From Acidobacteriota bacterium (GTDB lineage Bacteria; Acidobacteriota; Vicinamibacteria; Vicinamibacterales; UBA8438): a stretch of DNA of 45,043 nucleotides. Both the position numbers and the translations under genes were made by a program. The stretch is from NCBI GenBank assembly GCA_011523845.1, contig WTFV01000253.1, positions 1-45,043 of the forward strand. The letters run 5' to 3'. Of the stretch, positions 18,345-26,484 are shown in pieces. The notes beneath the pieces were generated by a model. It had not been told where the DNA came from. It saw only the letters and a list, made by a program, of their open reading frames with translations, and searched no databases. Every line of letters begins with the position of its first letter. Position 1 is the first letter of the stretch.

Positions 18345-19486
18345 GGGGGGCGTCGCGGTGCTTTGGCACGTCGACCTCGCCACGGACTTCCTGGTCGGCG
18401 TCCCGTGGCGCGTTGCGACGGGCAATCCGCTCGAGTTGCGGCTGTATCGCCGACATGACGGCGGCGAAGACGACCAGCGCCCAGCCGACGGAGACTACCA
18501 GCCTTGCGCCCACCAGCATCCCCGCGGCGGCCGAGACCGGCGTGATGCCGGTGTAGTTCTGGGCGAGCGCCGAGAAGAACGAGAACGAGATCCAGTCGCC
18601 GATGGAGGCACCGGCGGCGCCCGCGAACGATCCCGGGCTGAAGCGCTCGAGCATGCCGCAGAACCCGGCGAACACGAAGATGATCGCCATGTAGCCGGCC
18701 GCGAACCCGCCAATCGGTATCCACATCACGCGCAGATACTCCGCGAGTTGCAGATAGACCTGGAGTCTCGGTCGCAGCCACGCCGCCGCCGCGCGGGCGG
18801 ACAGGAAGGCCGCGCCGGGCACGACCAGCAGCATGATCGGCAGCAACAGGAGCGTGGTCTCCAGATTCGACCCTTCGAGCATCCCGACAGCCGCTGCGAT
18901 CCCCATCTCGGGCGAAGACCGCGACGATCAGCAACTCCGGCGGCCGAACGTGGCGCCGTCCTTCCCGATCGGGACTCAGGAAGCCCGCCACGAGCGCCGT
19001 CGTCGGCACGCAGGCCCGGGCGATCACGATTGCGCCCCAGCGGACAGGAGCGGGAAGCAGCCCCAGCCCCAACAACGCGGCGATCGTGACCGACTCGAGG
19101 GCCGCATCGCGGTAGCCCTGCGTGCGCGAGGCCCCGAGCCCATCGCACAGGCCGACGGTGAAGGGCAGGGACGGCCCGATCACGAACAGGAAACCCGCGC
19201 CACGCGGCAGAAGTCCCGCCAGGAACGCGATGACGATGCCGACGACCGAGCCGATCAGGATGCCGGCCGGCCGGCCGCCGTGATCGCCCATCCGCAGGCT
19301 GAGGCCGACGCCGACGGGGAAGCCAGCGCCCGCCGCCATCATGACCGAGTCGTGCACGGGCGTGATCGCGTAGCCGAACGGCACGACGACGACGAGGATC
19401 CCGGCCGCCACCTGTACGGATCGCCAAAGTGCGTGCCTCACCGCGGAAGACCACGAACGACCCGGCTCGAGCTGGACGACGGGCAT
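18313..19486 (-). pseudogene. Membrane protein, paralogue B, frameshifted
   Basis: From ATG 19486 the frame reads a membrane protein like paralogue A (ALWRSVQVAAGILVVVVPFGYAIT; GLCDGLGASRTQGYRDAALES) as far as RPPELLIVAVFA near 18920. There the frame breaks and the remaining helices continue in another frame from about 18906 (MGIAAAVGMLEGS, YLRVMWIPIGGFAAGYMAII, FFSALAQNYTGITPVS, IQPQLERIARR), ending at 18313. One small indel at about 18905-18925 explains it. This may be a true pseudogene or a sequencing error; both halves are otherwise well preserved, so the damage is recent or artificial. Confidence 0.7.
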
Positions 19487-19609
19487 GGGCTCACGCGGAT
19501 GGTAGCAGCGTCATCCCTTCGTGACGATCGCGAACCGCCGAATCGATGCGATGATTGCGGCACCCGTTCTCGACCCCACACGAGTACCGGCAACGGCCGG
19601 AGGCCCGAG

Positions 19610-20098
19610 ATGATCACGATTCGACCCGCCGTGACGGCGGACCTCCCCTTCATGGCGGCGGTCATGAACCACTACATCGAGACGTCGACCTGCACCTTCC
19701 ACCTCGAGCCGCGCTCGCCGGAGGACTACGCGGCGTGGTTCCGCGACCGGAGCGACGCCCACCCGGTGATCATCGCGGAGAGCGACGGCGACGCCGCCGG
19801 GTTCGCTTACCTGTCGCCGTGGCGACCGCGCGAGGCGTACCGGCGATCGGTCGAGGGCTCGGTCTACGTCCGCCCCGATCGGCATCGCCGGGGCATCGGG
19901 CGGGCGCTGCTGGCGGACCTGATCGAACGGGCGCGATCACTCGGTCACCGCACGTTGATCGGCGGCGCCTGCACCGAGGCCGAGGCCAGCCTGGCCCTGC
20001 AGCGCGCGCTCGGCTTCCGGACGGTCGGCGTGCTGAAGGAGGTCGGCTGCAAGTTCGGTCGCTGGCTCGACGTCGAGCACACGCAGTTGATGCTGTGA
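19610..20098 (+). CDS. GNAT acetyltransferase, phosphinothricin/methionine-sulfone acetyltransferase type
   Basis: 162 residues. MITIRPAVTADLPFMAAVMNHYI and TSTCTFHLEPRS are typical of the phosphinothricin/L-methionine sulfoximine N-acetyltransferase group; the acetyl-CoA loop is YVRPDRHRRGIGRALLADLI, and GGACTEAEASLALQRALGF with a C-terminal KFGRWLDVEHTQLML completes the family pattern. It transfers acetyl from acetyl-CoA to the amine of a small amino-acid-like substrate. A GGAGG sits 6 bases before ATG 19610. Physiological substrate uncertain. Confidence 0.82.
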   Translation: MITIRPAVTADLPFMAAVMNHYIETSTCTFHLEPRSPEDYAAWFRDRSDAHPVIIAESDGDAAGFAYLSPWRPREAYRRSVEGSVYVRPDRHRRGIGRALLADLIERARSLGHRTLIGGACTEAEASLALQRALGFRTVGVLKEVGCKFGRWLDVEHTQLML

Positions 20099-20249
20099 GG
20101 CGAGACTCGACCCGACGCACGTCCGCGCCGTCAGCCGTCTCCGACAGAGTTCAGCGACTACGGCCCGGCGCGGCAGCCTGGTCACGGGAAGCTGTGACGT
20201 CTTGAAAGCCCACGGGGGCGGCGAGCAGGCGGTGCGCGTCCTTCCTGCC

Positions 20250-20365
20250 CGGCTCGGACCTATCCACCGACTTCCCCATCGGAAGGCTCCGCCTCCATCG
20301 AACGGCGGGTATCGGTCCTGGACGATACGGTAGGCAGACTTCGCGGCGTCAGACCGGAAGACCAT
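20250..20365 (-). pseudogene. Remnant of a RES-domain toxin
   Basis: From ATG 20365 on the reverse strand: AYRIVQDRYPPFDGGGAFRWGSRW, which is the N-terminal R-x-FDG-GA-R-GGRW region of RES (NAD-degrading) toxins. After this the frame loses all similarity; the remaining family length of more than 100 residues is missing. Its start overlaps the end of the ParS-type antitoxin gene by 17 bp, the normal order for Xre/RES modules, which supports the call. The toxin is surely inactive. Confidence 0.6.
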
Positions 20366-20795
20366 GCAGGCCCCGATCGATGATTTCCTCGACTTCGCGC
20401 CCGCCTACCTCGGTAAGGGCGACGTCGAACGGCGTCCGGTCATGCAGTTCCGGGTGCCGGCGCATCATGAAGCGCGCTGCGGCGTCGGGATCCTGAAAGG
20501 CGGACAGCGCCATGGCGTAGAGCCGGGCGATGCGTTCGGTGGTTTCACTGACCTGCAGATTGAAGCGTTCCACGCGCTGATAGGTCGCTCGCGGAACGAT
20601 CCGGTTCCGCAACCGTTGCTCGTTCATCCCGGCGGCGTCGCGAGGCGAGGCGAGCGTCCGAATCAGGCAGTCCAGCGCCGGCTTGGGAATCCCGGCGCGC
20701 ACCGCATCATCGAGACCACGGATGCTCGTGATCGGCCGGCCGAAGACGGCAGGCCCGCCCAGGATCTCCACGATTGCCGTTGCATCCACGTTCAA
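20349..20795 (-). CDS. Xre/MbcA/ParS-type antitoxin
   Basis: 148 residues from TTG 20795, which has GGAGG six bases upstream; an ATG at 20837 would add 14 residues but lacks such a site. The N-terminal part (DATAIVEILGG, then GLDDAVRAGIPKPALDCLI) matches the Xre-like region, and RLYAMALSAFQDPDAAARFM with a terminal PFDVALTEVGGREVEEIIDRG is the DUF2384 toxin-binding domain. Such proteins neutralise RES toxins by capping the active site. The partner here is only a fragment, so this is an orphan antitoxin. Confidence 0.82.
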   Translation of the reverse strand: MNVDATAIVEILGGPAVFGRPITSIRGLDDAVRAGIPKPALDCLIRTLASPRDAAGMNEQRLRNRIVPRATYQRVERFNLQVSETTERIARLYAMALSAFQDPDAAARFMMRRHPELHDRTPFDVALTEVGGREVEEIIDRGLHGLPV

Positions 20796-20931
20796 TGACG
20801 ACCTCCGATGGCGCGTGCGCCCAAAAGAGGTAATCATACGACTCGAATGGGCAACCTGACAACGATCGGGTGCCCGCCCACCTCGACCGGCATCGCCGGA
20901 AGGCGGGCCCCGGCGCTGACGCGTCCGGAGG

Positions 20932-21477
20932 CTATGCCGGCCGGGCCAGGTCGGCCGGGTCGACGCGCTCCACTGCTTCCAGTCGGTCGAAGTGCCGGTC
21001 CGCCGAGAGAATCCGGTGGATACCGTTGGTCTCCATGGTCGCTGCGTGCAGGGCATCGCGTGCCGGCAGGCGCGAGTGCCGCAGGAGCAGCTCGAGCGCG
21101 CGTGCCGTTTCCCGCTCCGTGATGGGCACGATGTCCGAGCAGATGGCGGTCACCGAGTCATAGACCACTCGGGCGTCGTCGGGGCGATCCAGCGCGGAGT
21201 ACCGATGGAGGATCTCCTGCGACACCTCCGCGCTGGTCACGAGCGCCATCTCCTGCTCGTCCGCCGCGCGGAGGGCTTCCCGGCATCGCGTGCGGAGGAC
21301 CGGGTCGCTGCCGGCCAGGTACATGAAGACGTTGGCGTCGACGAAGAGAGCGGCGTTGGCGGTTGCCGCCGGCGGTACTGACCGATTCAGGTGGACAACG
21401 TGGAAGAGTCCACGTACGGGCCTGAGTGCCCCTGTCGATCGCCCTGGCCGGTCCTCCGGCCAGGCTCTTTTCGGCAT
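20932..21477 (-). CDS. PIN-domain protein (VapC-like) without a visible antitoxin
   Basis: 181 residues from ATG 21477; the PIN fold only begins at about residue 43 (ALFVDANVFMYLAG, D47), then TSAEVSQEILHRY (E84/E88), PARDALHAATM (D141) and ILSADRHFDRL (D160/D164), so all catalytic acids are present. The first 42 residues look non-native and no ATG, GTG or TTG lies nearer to the domain, so the true start is uncertain and the 5' part may be damaged. No antitoxin gene is recognisable immediately upstream; the neighbour upstream is an exported protein of unknown function. Confidence 0.7.
   Translation of the reverse strand: MPKRAWPEDRPGRSTGALRPVRGLFHVVHLNRSVPPAATANAALFVDANVFMYLAGSDPVLRTRCREALRAADEQEMALVTSAEVSQEILHRYSALDRPDDARVVYDSVTAICSDIVPITERETARALELLLRHSRLPARDALHAATMETNGIHRILSADRHFDRLEAVERVDPADLARPA
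21443..21464. terminator. Strong hairpin next to a T-run
   Basis: CCTGGCCGG, loop TCCT, CCGGCCAGG is a perfect 9-bp stem, followed on the + strand by CTCTTTTC. Read on + it has the form of a rho-independent terminator; no + gene ends here, so it may serve as a two-way terminator below the exported-protein gene ending at 21517 or be a relic of a mobile element. It overlaps the doubtful 5' end of the PIN gene. Confidence 0.45.
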
Positions 21478-21516
21478 TCAAAAGCCGCTCCTGATCCCTG
21501 ATCCTTCGGCGGGCTG

Positions 21517-22083
21517 TCACGGGCGCTGCGGGTCGGTCGGGGCACGTGACGTGTCCGTAGTGGAATCGGGCGAGCCTTCGTCGCCAAGCCCCGCTACTGG
21601 TTCCGCAAACGTATCGGAAATCCCGTTTTCACGGAGTCTCACTATGAGTTCGCGGATCTCGTCCTCGGTCATCGGCAGACCTTGAACACCTCCGCGGAGC
21701 GCCTGTAGCCTCTGTAGCGCCTGCAGCGCCCCCTCGAAGTCATCGCCTCGCAATATCTCTGCCGCGAGAGCGTCTTCGCCGCCAACTTCAACTACCGCCA
21801 TCTCCAGCGCTTCCCCAAAAGCGTCGTCGACGACCAAGGCCATGATTCTCATGTTGGCGGCCAAGGACTGACCGAGATCCTCGTTCCACTCGCCGCCCTC
21901 CTGCATCCGCAAGGTCACTCGTTCGATCTCGTTCGAGACGACTTCCAGCACCGACAAAGCCAGCTCCTGCGCGCGGGGAATCTGCGCAGCCGACGCGGGC
22001 GGTTCCTGCGCCGACACGGAAACTGGGAACACCATCGACAACGAGATCGCCAACAGAACATGTCGAGTCATCAAGCACCCCAC
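21517..22083 (-). CDS. Small exported protein of unknown function
   Basis: 188 residues with a signal peptide (MTRHVLLAISLSMVFPVSVSA, cleavage before QEPPA). The mature part is helical and acidic with no cysteines and ends in a Pro/Ser/Thr-rich tail. No family recognised. It is the third gene of an AT-richer reverse-strand cassette (cysteine-rich protein, small membrane protein, exported protein). Translation may start at the first Met (22083) or at the fifth codon; the second fits the signal peptide better. Confidence 0.55.
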   Translation of the reverse strand: MGCLMTRHVLLAISLSMVFPVSVSAQEPPASAAQIPRAQELALSVLEVVSNEIERVTLRMQEGGEWNEDLGQSLAANMRIMALVVDDAFGEALEMAVVEVGGEDALAAEILRGDDFEGALQALQRLQALRGGVQGLPMTEDEIRELIVRLRENGISDTFAEPVAGLGDEGSPDSTTDTSRAPTDPQRP

Positions 22084-22112
22084 TAAGTTAGCTTTCGCCC
22101 ACCATAGCTCGA

Positions 22113-22403
22113 CTACAGCAGTACGACCCCGATGGCCATGATAGCGATAATCAAGCCATCACTGGCCAACTCCCTGGAAACATCACCGGGAACCTCACCC
22201 GCCCGTTGCAGTTTGGTTGCCCGGTAGTAGCACCAGCTCGACGAAAACGCACCGAACAAAATGATCAAGAGCTTGACGACAAAATCCTCCCCTTGCATGT
22301 GCTGTATGTACACATGGATAAACGCCGTGATGTAAAGGCCCGCACTAGATACGGCGTAAAACGACAAGCGACCAAGGAACGCCGAGATCCTATCCAGCAC
22401 CAC
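22113..22403 (-). CDS. Small three-helix membrane protein
   Basis: 96 residues from GTG 22403, which overlaps the end of the preceding gene by 14 bp. Three hydrophobic segments are visible: FYAVSSAGLYITAFIHVYI, VVKLLIILFGAFSSSWCYY and GLIIAIMAIGVVLL, with a short loop containing VPGDVSRELASD. No family recognised. The overlap suggests translational coupling to the cysteine-rich protein. A membrane immunity or export role is possible by analogy with peptide-toxin cassettes, but that is speculation. Confidence 0.5.
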   Translation of the reverse strand: MVLDRISAFLGRLSFYAVSSAGLYITAFIHVYIQHMQGEDFVVKLLIILFGAFSSSWCYYRATKLQRAGEVPGDVSRELASDGLIIAIMAIGVVLL

Positions 22404-22821
22404 AGTAATCTCTGGCCCGGCGGCAGGTCGCAGCCGCGACAGCCGCGAGTAAACCCGCCGTAAGCATCGCGGCCGCACAGGCAGCCTTGGCGGCGCTGAG
22501 TGCGGCGGCGCATTTCGGGATCGCATGGCACCCTAGTATCCGTTCCCAATACGCTACGATAGCACAAACCGTGCCCGCTACGGCGGCCGCAGCGGCGGCA
22601 TCGATCTGGGCGTCCGAACACTCTGCCCTGAGACGGCGACACTCGTTCGCATGCTCGGGGTCCTCATCACAGGCCCTGATCAAGGTTTCGGACAACTCGC
22701 TCAACGTCCCTGTCAGCCCGACCTCCCGAATACCTGGCAGAGCGCTACGGATGTCCGCCAAGTCCAGGGTTCGGATCGTATCAGGCAACACGCTCCAGGC
22801 ATCCTGCTCTGCGGCCATCAT
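22390..22821 (-). CDS. Cysteine-rich protein with Ala-rich hydrophobic C-terminal half
   Basis: 143 residues from ATG 22821 (a GTG at 22842 would add seven). The N-terminal 45 residues are ordinary (DTIRTLDLADIRSALPGIRE). Then nine cysteines appear, at first in a charged segment (ACDEDPEHANECRRLRAEC) and later within two very Ala-rich hydrophobic helices (AAAAAVAGTVCAIVAYW; AACAAAMLTAGLLAAVAAATC), ending RDYCGAG. No signal peptide. This layout, a soluble leader-like half and a hydrophobic disulphide-capable half, is reminiscent of peptide toxins released by processing, but I cannot assign a family. First gene of the cassette. Confidence 0.5.
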   Translation of the reverse strand: MMAAEQDAWSVLPDTIRTLDLADIRSALPGIREVGLTGTLSELSETLIRACDEDPEHANECRRLRAECSDAQIDAAAAAAVAGTVCAIVAYWERILGCHAIPKCAAALSAAKAACAAAMLTAGLLAAVAAATCRRARDYCGAG

Positions 22822-22974
22822 GGAGATCCCGCCCGTCACCACGAACGCCGCGAATTGTCAATCTAGCTTCAGGATGGTAGGCCGCCTCACCTCACCTCAC
22901 TGGGATGCTGCTTGGAATTGGGTGTGGATTTTTTCCGTCGCCGGCCGCAAGGGGTCGGTGTCGCTGGAAAAGGC

Positions 22975-23505
22975 ATGACAAAGAGCTACTTGACCCTCTT
23001 GACCCGCCGGAGGCGTTTCGGGAACGGGGGTTCGGGGGGCTCGCTGGACGGCGGTGGCGCACCGTCGGCGTATTGCCGGGCGCGCGGGTCATGCCAGACG
23101 CGCGGCAGGTCGGTCCGCGCCCTCGCCACCGAGCAGACCGACGCGCAGATCGCCGACACCCTCAACGGGCGGTGGCCGCGCACCGGGGCCGGACTGCCAT
23201 TCAGCCGCCTGCGCGTCCGCATGCTACGCGAGGCGTACGACATCAACAGTTATCAATACGCCGAGCACCTGATCAAGGCGCGCTGGCTGACCGTACCGCA
23301 GATGGCCGAGCTGCTCGACGTGCATCCGGCCATCGCCAAGCGCTTCGCGCACCAGGGCGTGCTGCGCGCCGTGCGCGCCGACGACAAAGGCACGTTACTC
23401 TTCGAACCACCTACCGGCCCACTGCCCGTCGCCCATCCCGGGAAACGGTTGCGCGACCGGCGCCGATACCCAAAGCCTGTGTCCCACGTACAGGAAGGCG
23501 CGTAG
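22975..23505 (+). pseudogene. C-terminal fragment of a recombinase (serine recombinase-like)
   Basis: The frame from ATG 22975 has an unconvincing first 45 residues, then TDAQIADTLNGRWPRTGAGLPF, LRVRMLREAYDI, WLTVPQMAELLDVHPAIAKRFAHQGVLRA and DDKGTLLFEPPTGP, which is the helix-turn-helix tail of large serine recombinase/resolvase-like proteins (TDxEIAxxLNxxGxxTGxGxPF pattern). The catalytic N-terminal domain is absent. It is a relic of an integrated mobile element next to the AT-richer cassette and may mark its border. Confidence 0.6.
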
Positions 23506-23588
23506 TATGAAGCCTGAGACTTTGTGTAGCACTCGCTGAGCCGCGAGCTCCAGGCTCTGGATCTGTCGCCCGTTTACGGCGCCCTGCT

Positions 23589-24878
23589 CTACCGCGGGGG
23601 CTCGGGAGCCGTGGGCGATGTGGCGCCGAGACCGAGCAGCAGCGCCTCCATGTCGGGCCAGCGCCGCCCGAGGTTGGCGTAGAAGATGCCCTGGGCGATG
23701 GTCAGGGGCGTCCAGCCCCGCTCGTTGACTGGGTTGAGTGCCGCGCCGTGCTCCAGCAGGTAGATGACCAGCTCCGGCGAACCGCGCATCACGGCGCCGT
23801 GCAGCGCCGCGTCTCCGTTGTCGTCGACGGTGGTGACCGAATCGCCGAGCTCGACCATCAGCTTCACCGCCCCGAGCGCTTCCTCGGCGCTGCCCGGGCT
23901 CTCGCTCGCCGACCAGATGCCGACGCCGGCCGCGACGAGCAGCGCCGTGGTGCCGTCCTCGTTCGGCAGCAGCGGGTCGGCGCCCAGCTCCAGCAGCAGC
24001 CGCATCATCTCCAGGTCGACCGCCTTGGCGGCGAGCAGGAACGGCGTGGCGCCGCTGCGGTTGAGCATGTTGCGGTAGCCGTCGCGCGGCTCCGCCGTCT
24101 GCCGGGCGTTGACGTCGGCACCGTGGGCGACGAGCGCCCGGGCCAGCTCCAGGTCGGACACCATCCCGGTCGGGAACGCGGCCGGGTTGTTGTAGTGCCG
24201 GTTGGGACGGCGGGTCCAGACGAGCTGGTGCAGCGGCATCCAGCCGGGCTCGGCCGCGGCGGGATCGGCGCCGTGCCCCAGGAGCTGCAGCGCCACGTCG
24301 TAGTGCGCGTTGATGACCGCCAGGTGCAGCGGAGTGGTGCCGTCCGGCAAGGCAAGATTGACGTCGGCTCCCGCCTTCACCAGCGCCTCGACCGTGCCAC
24401 CGTGGCCCGCGCGCACGGAGAACGCGAGCGGCGTGAATCCGCCGTCGGAACGCGCGTCGATGTCAGCCCCCGCCGCCACGAGCGGCGCGACGACCGTCGC
24501 GTGGCCCTCCGCTGCGGCCCACATCAGCGCCGTCTGGCCGCGCCATCCTTCCCGCGCGTCGACGCCGATGCTCGCACCGTGCCGCAACAGCGCCTCAATG
24601 CTGTCGACTACCCCCGTCCGCGCGGCGACCATCAGCGGGGTCTCGCCCTGCGGCGACGGGCGGTTCGCATCCGCCCCGGCATCCAGCAGAGTCTCCACCA
24701 CCGCCGGATAGCCGCGTGCGGACGCGAGTGCGAGCGGGGTAACCCCATGGCGCGTTGCAGCGTCGACCTCGCCGCCCGCCTCCAGCAGCCGTTCGACCGT
24801 GGCCGTATCTCCTTCGTGCGCGGCCCGGTGAAGCAGAGTTGCGTCATCGGCAGGCTGCGCCGCGGCACTGCCCGTCAA
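23589..24878 (-). CDS. Ankyrin-repeat protein, probably exported
   Basis: About 429 residues of ankyrin repeats; at least nine units show the GxTPLxxAxxxGxxxxVxxLLxxGAD pattern (for example GVTPLALASARGYPAVVETL, GQTALMWAAAEGHATVV, GTTPLHLAVINAHYDVAL, GDAALHGAVMRGSPELV). Ankyrin repeats are protein-binding scaffolds. The frame opens at TTG 24878, but the residues just upstream (WLAACLLTGSAAAQ) look like a signal peptide h-region and cleavage site, with a stop (TGA) a few codons before. Either the start is a rare codon or the signal peptide has been cut by a frameshift. A lipoprotein is possible (LAAC). Confidence 0.8.
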   Translation of the reverse strand: MTGSAAAQPADDATLLHRAAHEGDTATVERLLEAGGEVDAATRHGVTPLALASARGYPAVVETLLDAGADANRPSPQGETPLMVAARTGVVDSIEALLRHGASIGVDAREGWRGQTALMWAAAEGHATVVAPLVAAGADIDARSDGGFTPLAFSVRAGHGGTVEALVKAGADVNLALPDGTTPLHLAVINAHYDVALQLLGHGADPAAAEPGWMPLHQLVWTRRPNRHYNNPAAFPTGMVSDLELARALVAHGADVNARQTAEPRDGYRNMLNRSGATPFLLAAKAVDLEMMRLLLELGADPLLPNEDGTTALLVAAGVGIWSASESPGSAEEALGAVKLMVELGDSVTTVDDNGDAALHGAVMRGSPELVIYLLEHGAALNPVNERGWTPLTIAQGIFYANLGRRWPDMEALLLGLGATSPTAPEPPR

Positions 24879-25131
24879 CAGGCACGCGGCCAGCCAAGTG
24901 GCGCCTCACACGCGCGCGCCGTTCACGGCCAACAACATTCCGTTCCTCGTCGATCGCCGCCGCCCCATGTCATGTCGCGCCGGCAAGGCAACCCCCTTCG
25001 CGGAACGTCCATTCTGCTGAACGTTCTCCCGCGGTCGACTCCCGACAACGCCACGGCGGCGGAAAAAATCGCGGCCGCGTGGGTCTCATCGTCTCCAACG
25101 TGACGGGTCAATCGGTCCACCGCCACCCCGC

Positions 25132-26484
25132 CTATACATCCGCGAGCCGCGCCAGCTCCTTCAGGCGTCCCGTGCTGTCGCCGAGCCCCTCATCGAGCCG
25201 CACCCCCGCCTTGTCGAGCTGGCTGACGAGCAGGTTCGTCATCGGCGTGTCGCGCGGATACTGCAAGTGGCGCCCGCCCTTCAGGTGTCCGCCGCTGCCG
25301 CCGACCAGCATCAGCGGCAGGTCGTAGTGCAGGTGCTTGTTGCTGTCGCTGAGCGACGCGCCGTAGAGCAGCAGCGAATGATCCAGCAGCGAGCCGTCGC
25401 CGTCCGGCGTCGAGGCCAGCGTCTCCAGGAAGCCGCGGAAGAGCGTGACGTGGTAGGTGTTGATCTTCGCGAGCTGGGCCAGCTTCAGCGGGTCGTAGCG
25501 GTGATGCGAGATCCCGTGGTGCGACTCCGGAATGCCGATCTCAGGATAGGCGCGGCCGTTCAACTCGCGGCCCAGCATGAAGGTGAAGACGCGCGTGATG
25601 TCGGCCTGCCAGGCGAGCGCCGTCAGATCGAACATCAGGCCGACGTGCTCTGGGTAGGACTCGGGAATGCCTACCGGCCGGGCGAGCTCCGGCAGCTCGG
25701 TGTCGCTCTGCTCGGAGAGCTGGATGCGACGCTCAATGGCGCGCACCGCGTCGAGGTACTGCGTCACCCGCGCCCGGTCGCCCTCCCCGACCTCCCGTTG
25801 CAGCCGCGCGAGGTCTTCGGTGATGGCGTCCAGGATGCTGCGGTCCTTGCGGAACTGCGCGCGCCGCTCGGCCGTCGAGCCGCCCTCGCCGAAGAGCCGC
25901 TCGAACACCACGCGCGGGTTGTTCTCCATCGGCAGCGGGGTCGTGGGGTCGCGCCACGCGATGGTGTTCATGTAGATGCAGCTATAGCCGTTCTCGCAAT
26001 TGCCCACCAGAAAGTCGCGGTCGATGGCCAGCTCCAGCGACGGCAGCGGCGTCGTCCGGCCGAGCTGCGTCGCCGCGATCTGGTCGGCGGTCATCCCCGC
26101 CCGCACGTCGGCCCCCTCGGTCTCCTTCGGATGGACGCCGTTCAGCCAGGTCGCGGTGGCCCGCGTGTGCTCGCCATTGCCGTCGCCGAGCGCCTCGGCC
26201 TGCCCCTGGGCCAGCCCGCTGAGCACCACCATCCGGTCGCTGTATTCGCCGAGGGGACTGAGCGTCGGCGACAGCTCCAGCGCGGTCTTCGCCGCCGGCG
26301 TCCACGACTCCATCGCCATGCCGTTCGGCAGGTAGACCCAGCCCAGCCGGCGCACCGGCTCGGCCGCGCGCACACCGATCCCGGACAGGGCCGGGGTCAT
26401 CGCATCCAGCATCGGCAGGGCCAGCGCGGTCCCCACGCCGCGGAGAAACGTGCGCCGCGGCAGCGTCTTCCTGGTGATGATCAT
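25132..26484 (-). CDS. DUF1552 protein, Tat-exported
   Basis: 450 residues with a twin-arginine signal (LPRRTFLRGVGTALALPML) and then the DUF1552 pattern: VYLPNGMAMESWTP, VVLSGLAQGQ, GEHTRATATWLNG, SLELAID, YMNTIAWRD, NNPRVVFERLFGEGG, FDLTALAWQADITRVFTFM and LHYDLPLMLVGG. DUF1552 proteins belong to the alkaline-phosphatase/sulfatase-like DUF1501 neighbourhood and are nearly always paired with DUF1592/DUF1588 cytochrome proteins. Start ATG overlaps the upstream gene's stop by 4 bp (ATGA). Function unknown; a role in extracellular polymer breakdown has been proposed for the family. Confidence 0.88.
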   Translation of the reverse strand: MIITRKTLPRRTFLRGVGTALALPMLDAMTPALSGIGVRAAEPVRRLGWVYLPNGMAMESWTPAAKTALELSPTLSPLGEYSDRMVVLSGLAQGQAEALGDGNGEHTRATATWLNGVHPKETEGADVRAGMTADQIAATQLGRTTPLPSLELAIDRDFLVGNCENGYSCIYMNTIAWRDPTTPLPMENNPRVVFERLFGEGGSTAERRAQFRKDRSILDAITEDLARLQREVGEGDRARVTQYLDAVRAIERRIQLSEQSDTELPELARPVGIPESYPEHVGLMFDLTALAWQADITRVFTFMLGRELNGRAYPEIGIPESHHGISHHRYDPLKLAQLAKINTYHVTLFRGFLETLASTPDGDGSLLDHSLLLYGASLSDSNKHLHYDLPLMLVGGSGGHLKGGRHLQYPRDTPMTNLLVSQLDKAGVRLDEGLGDSTGRLKELARLADV

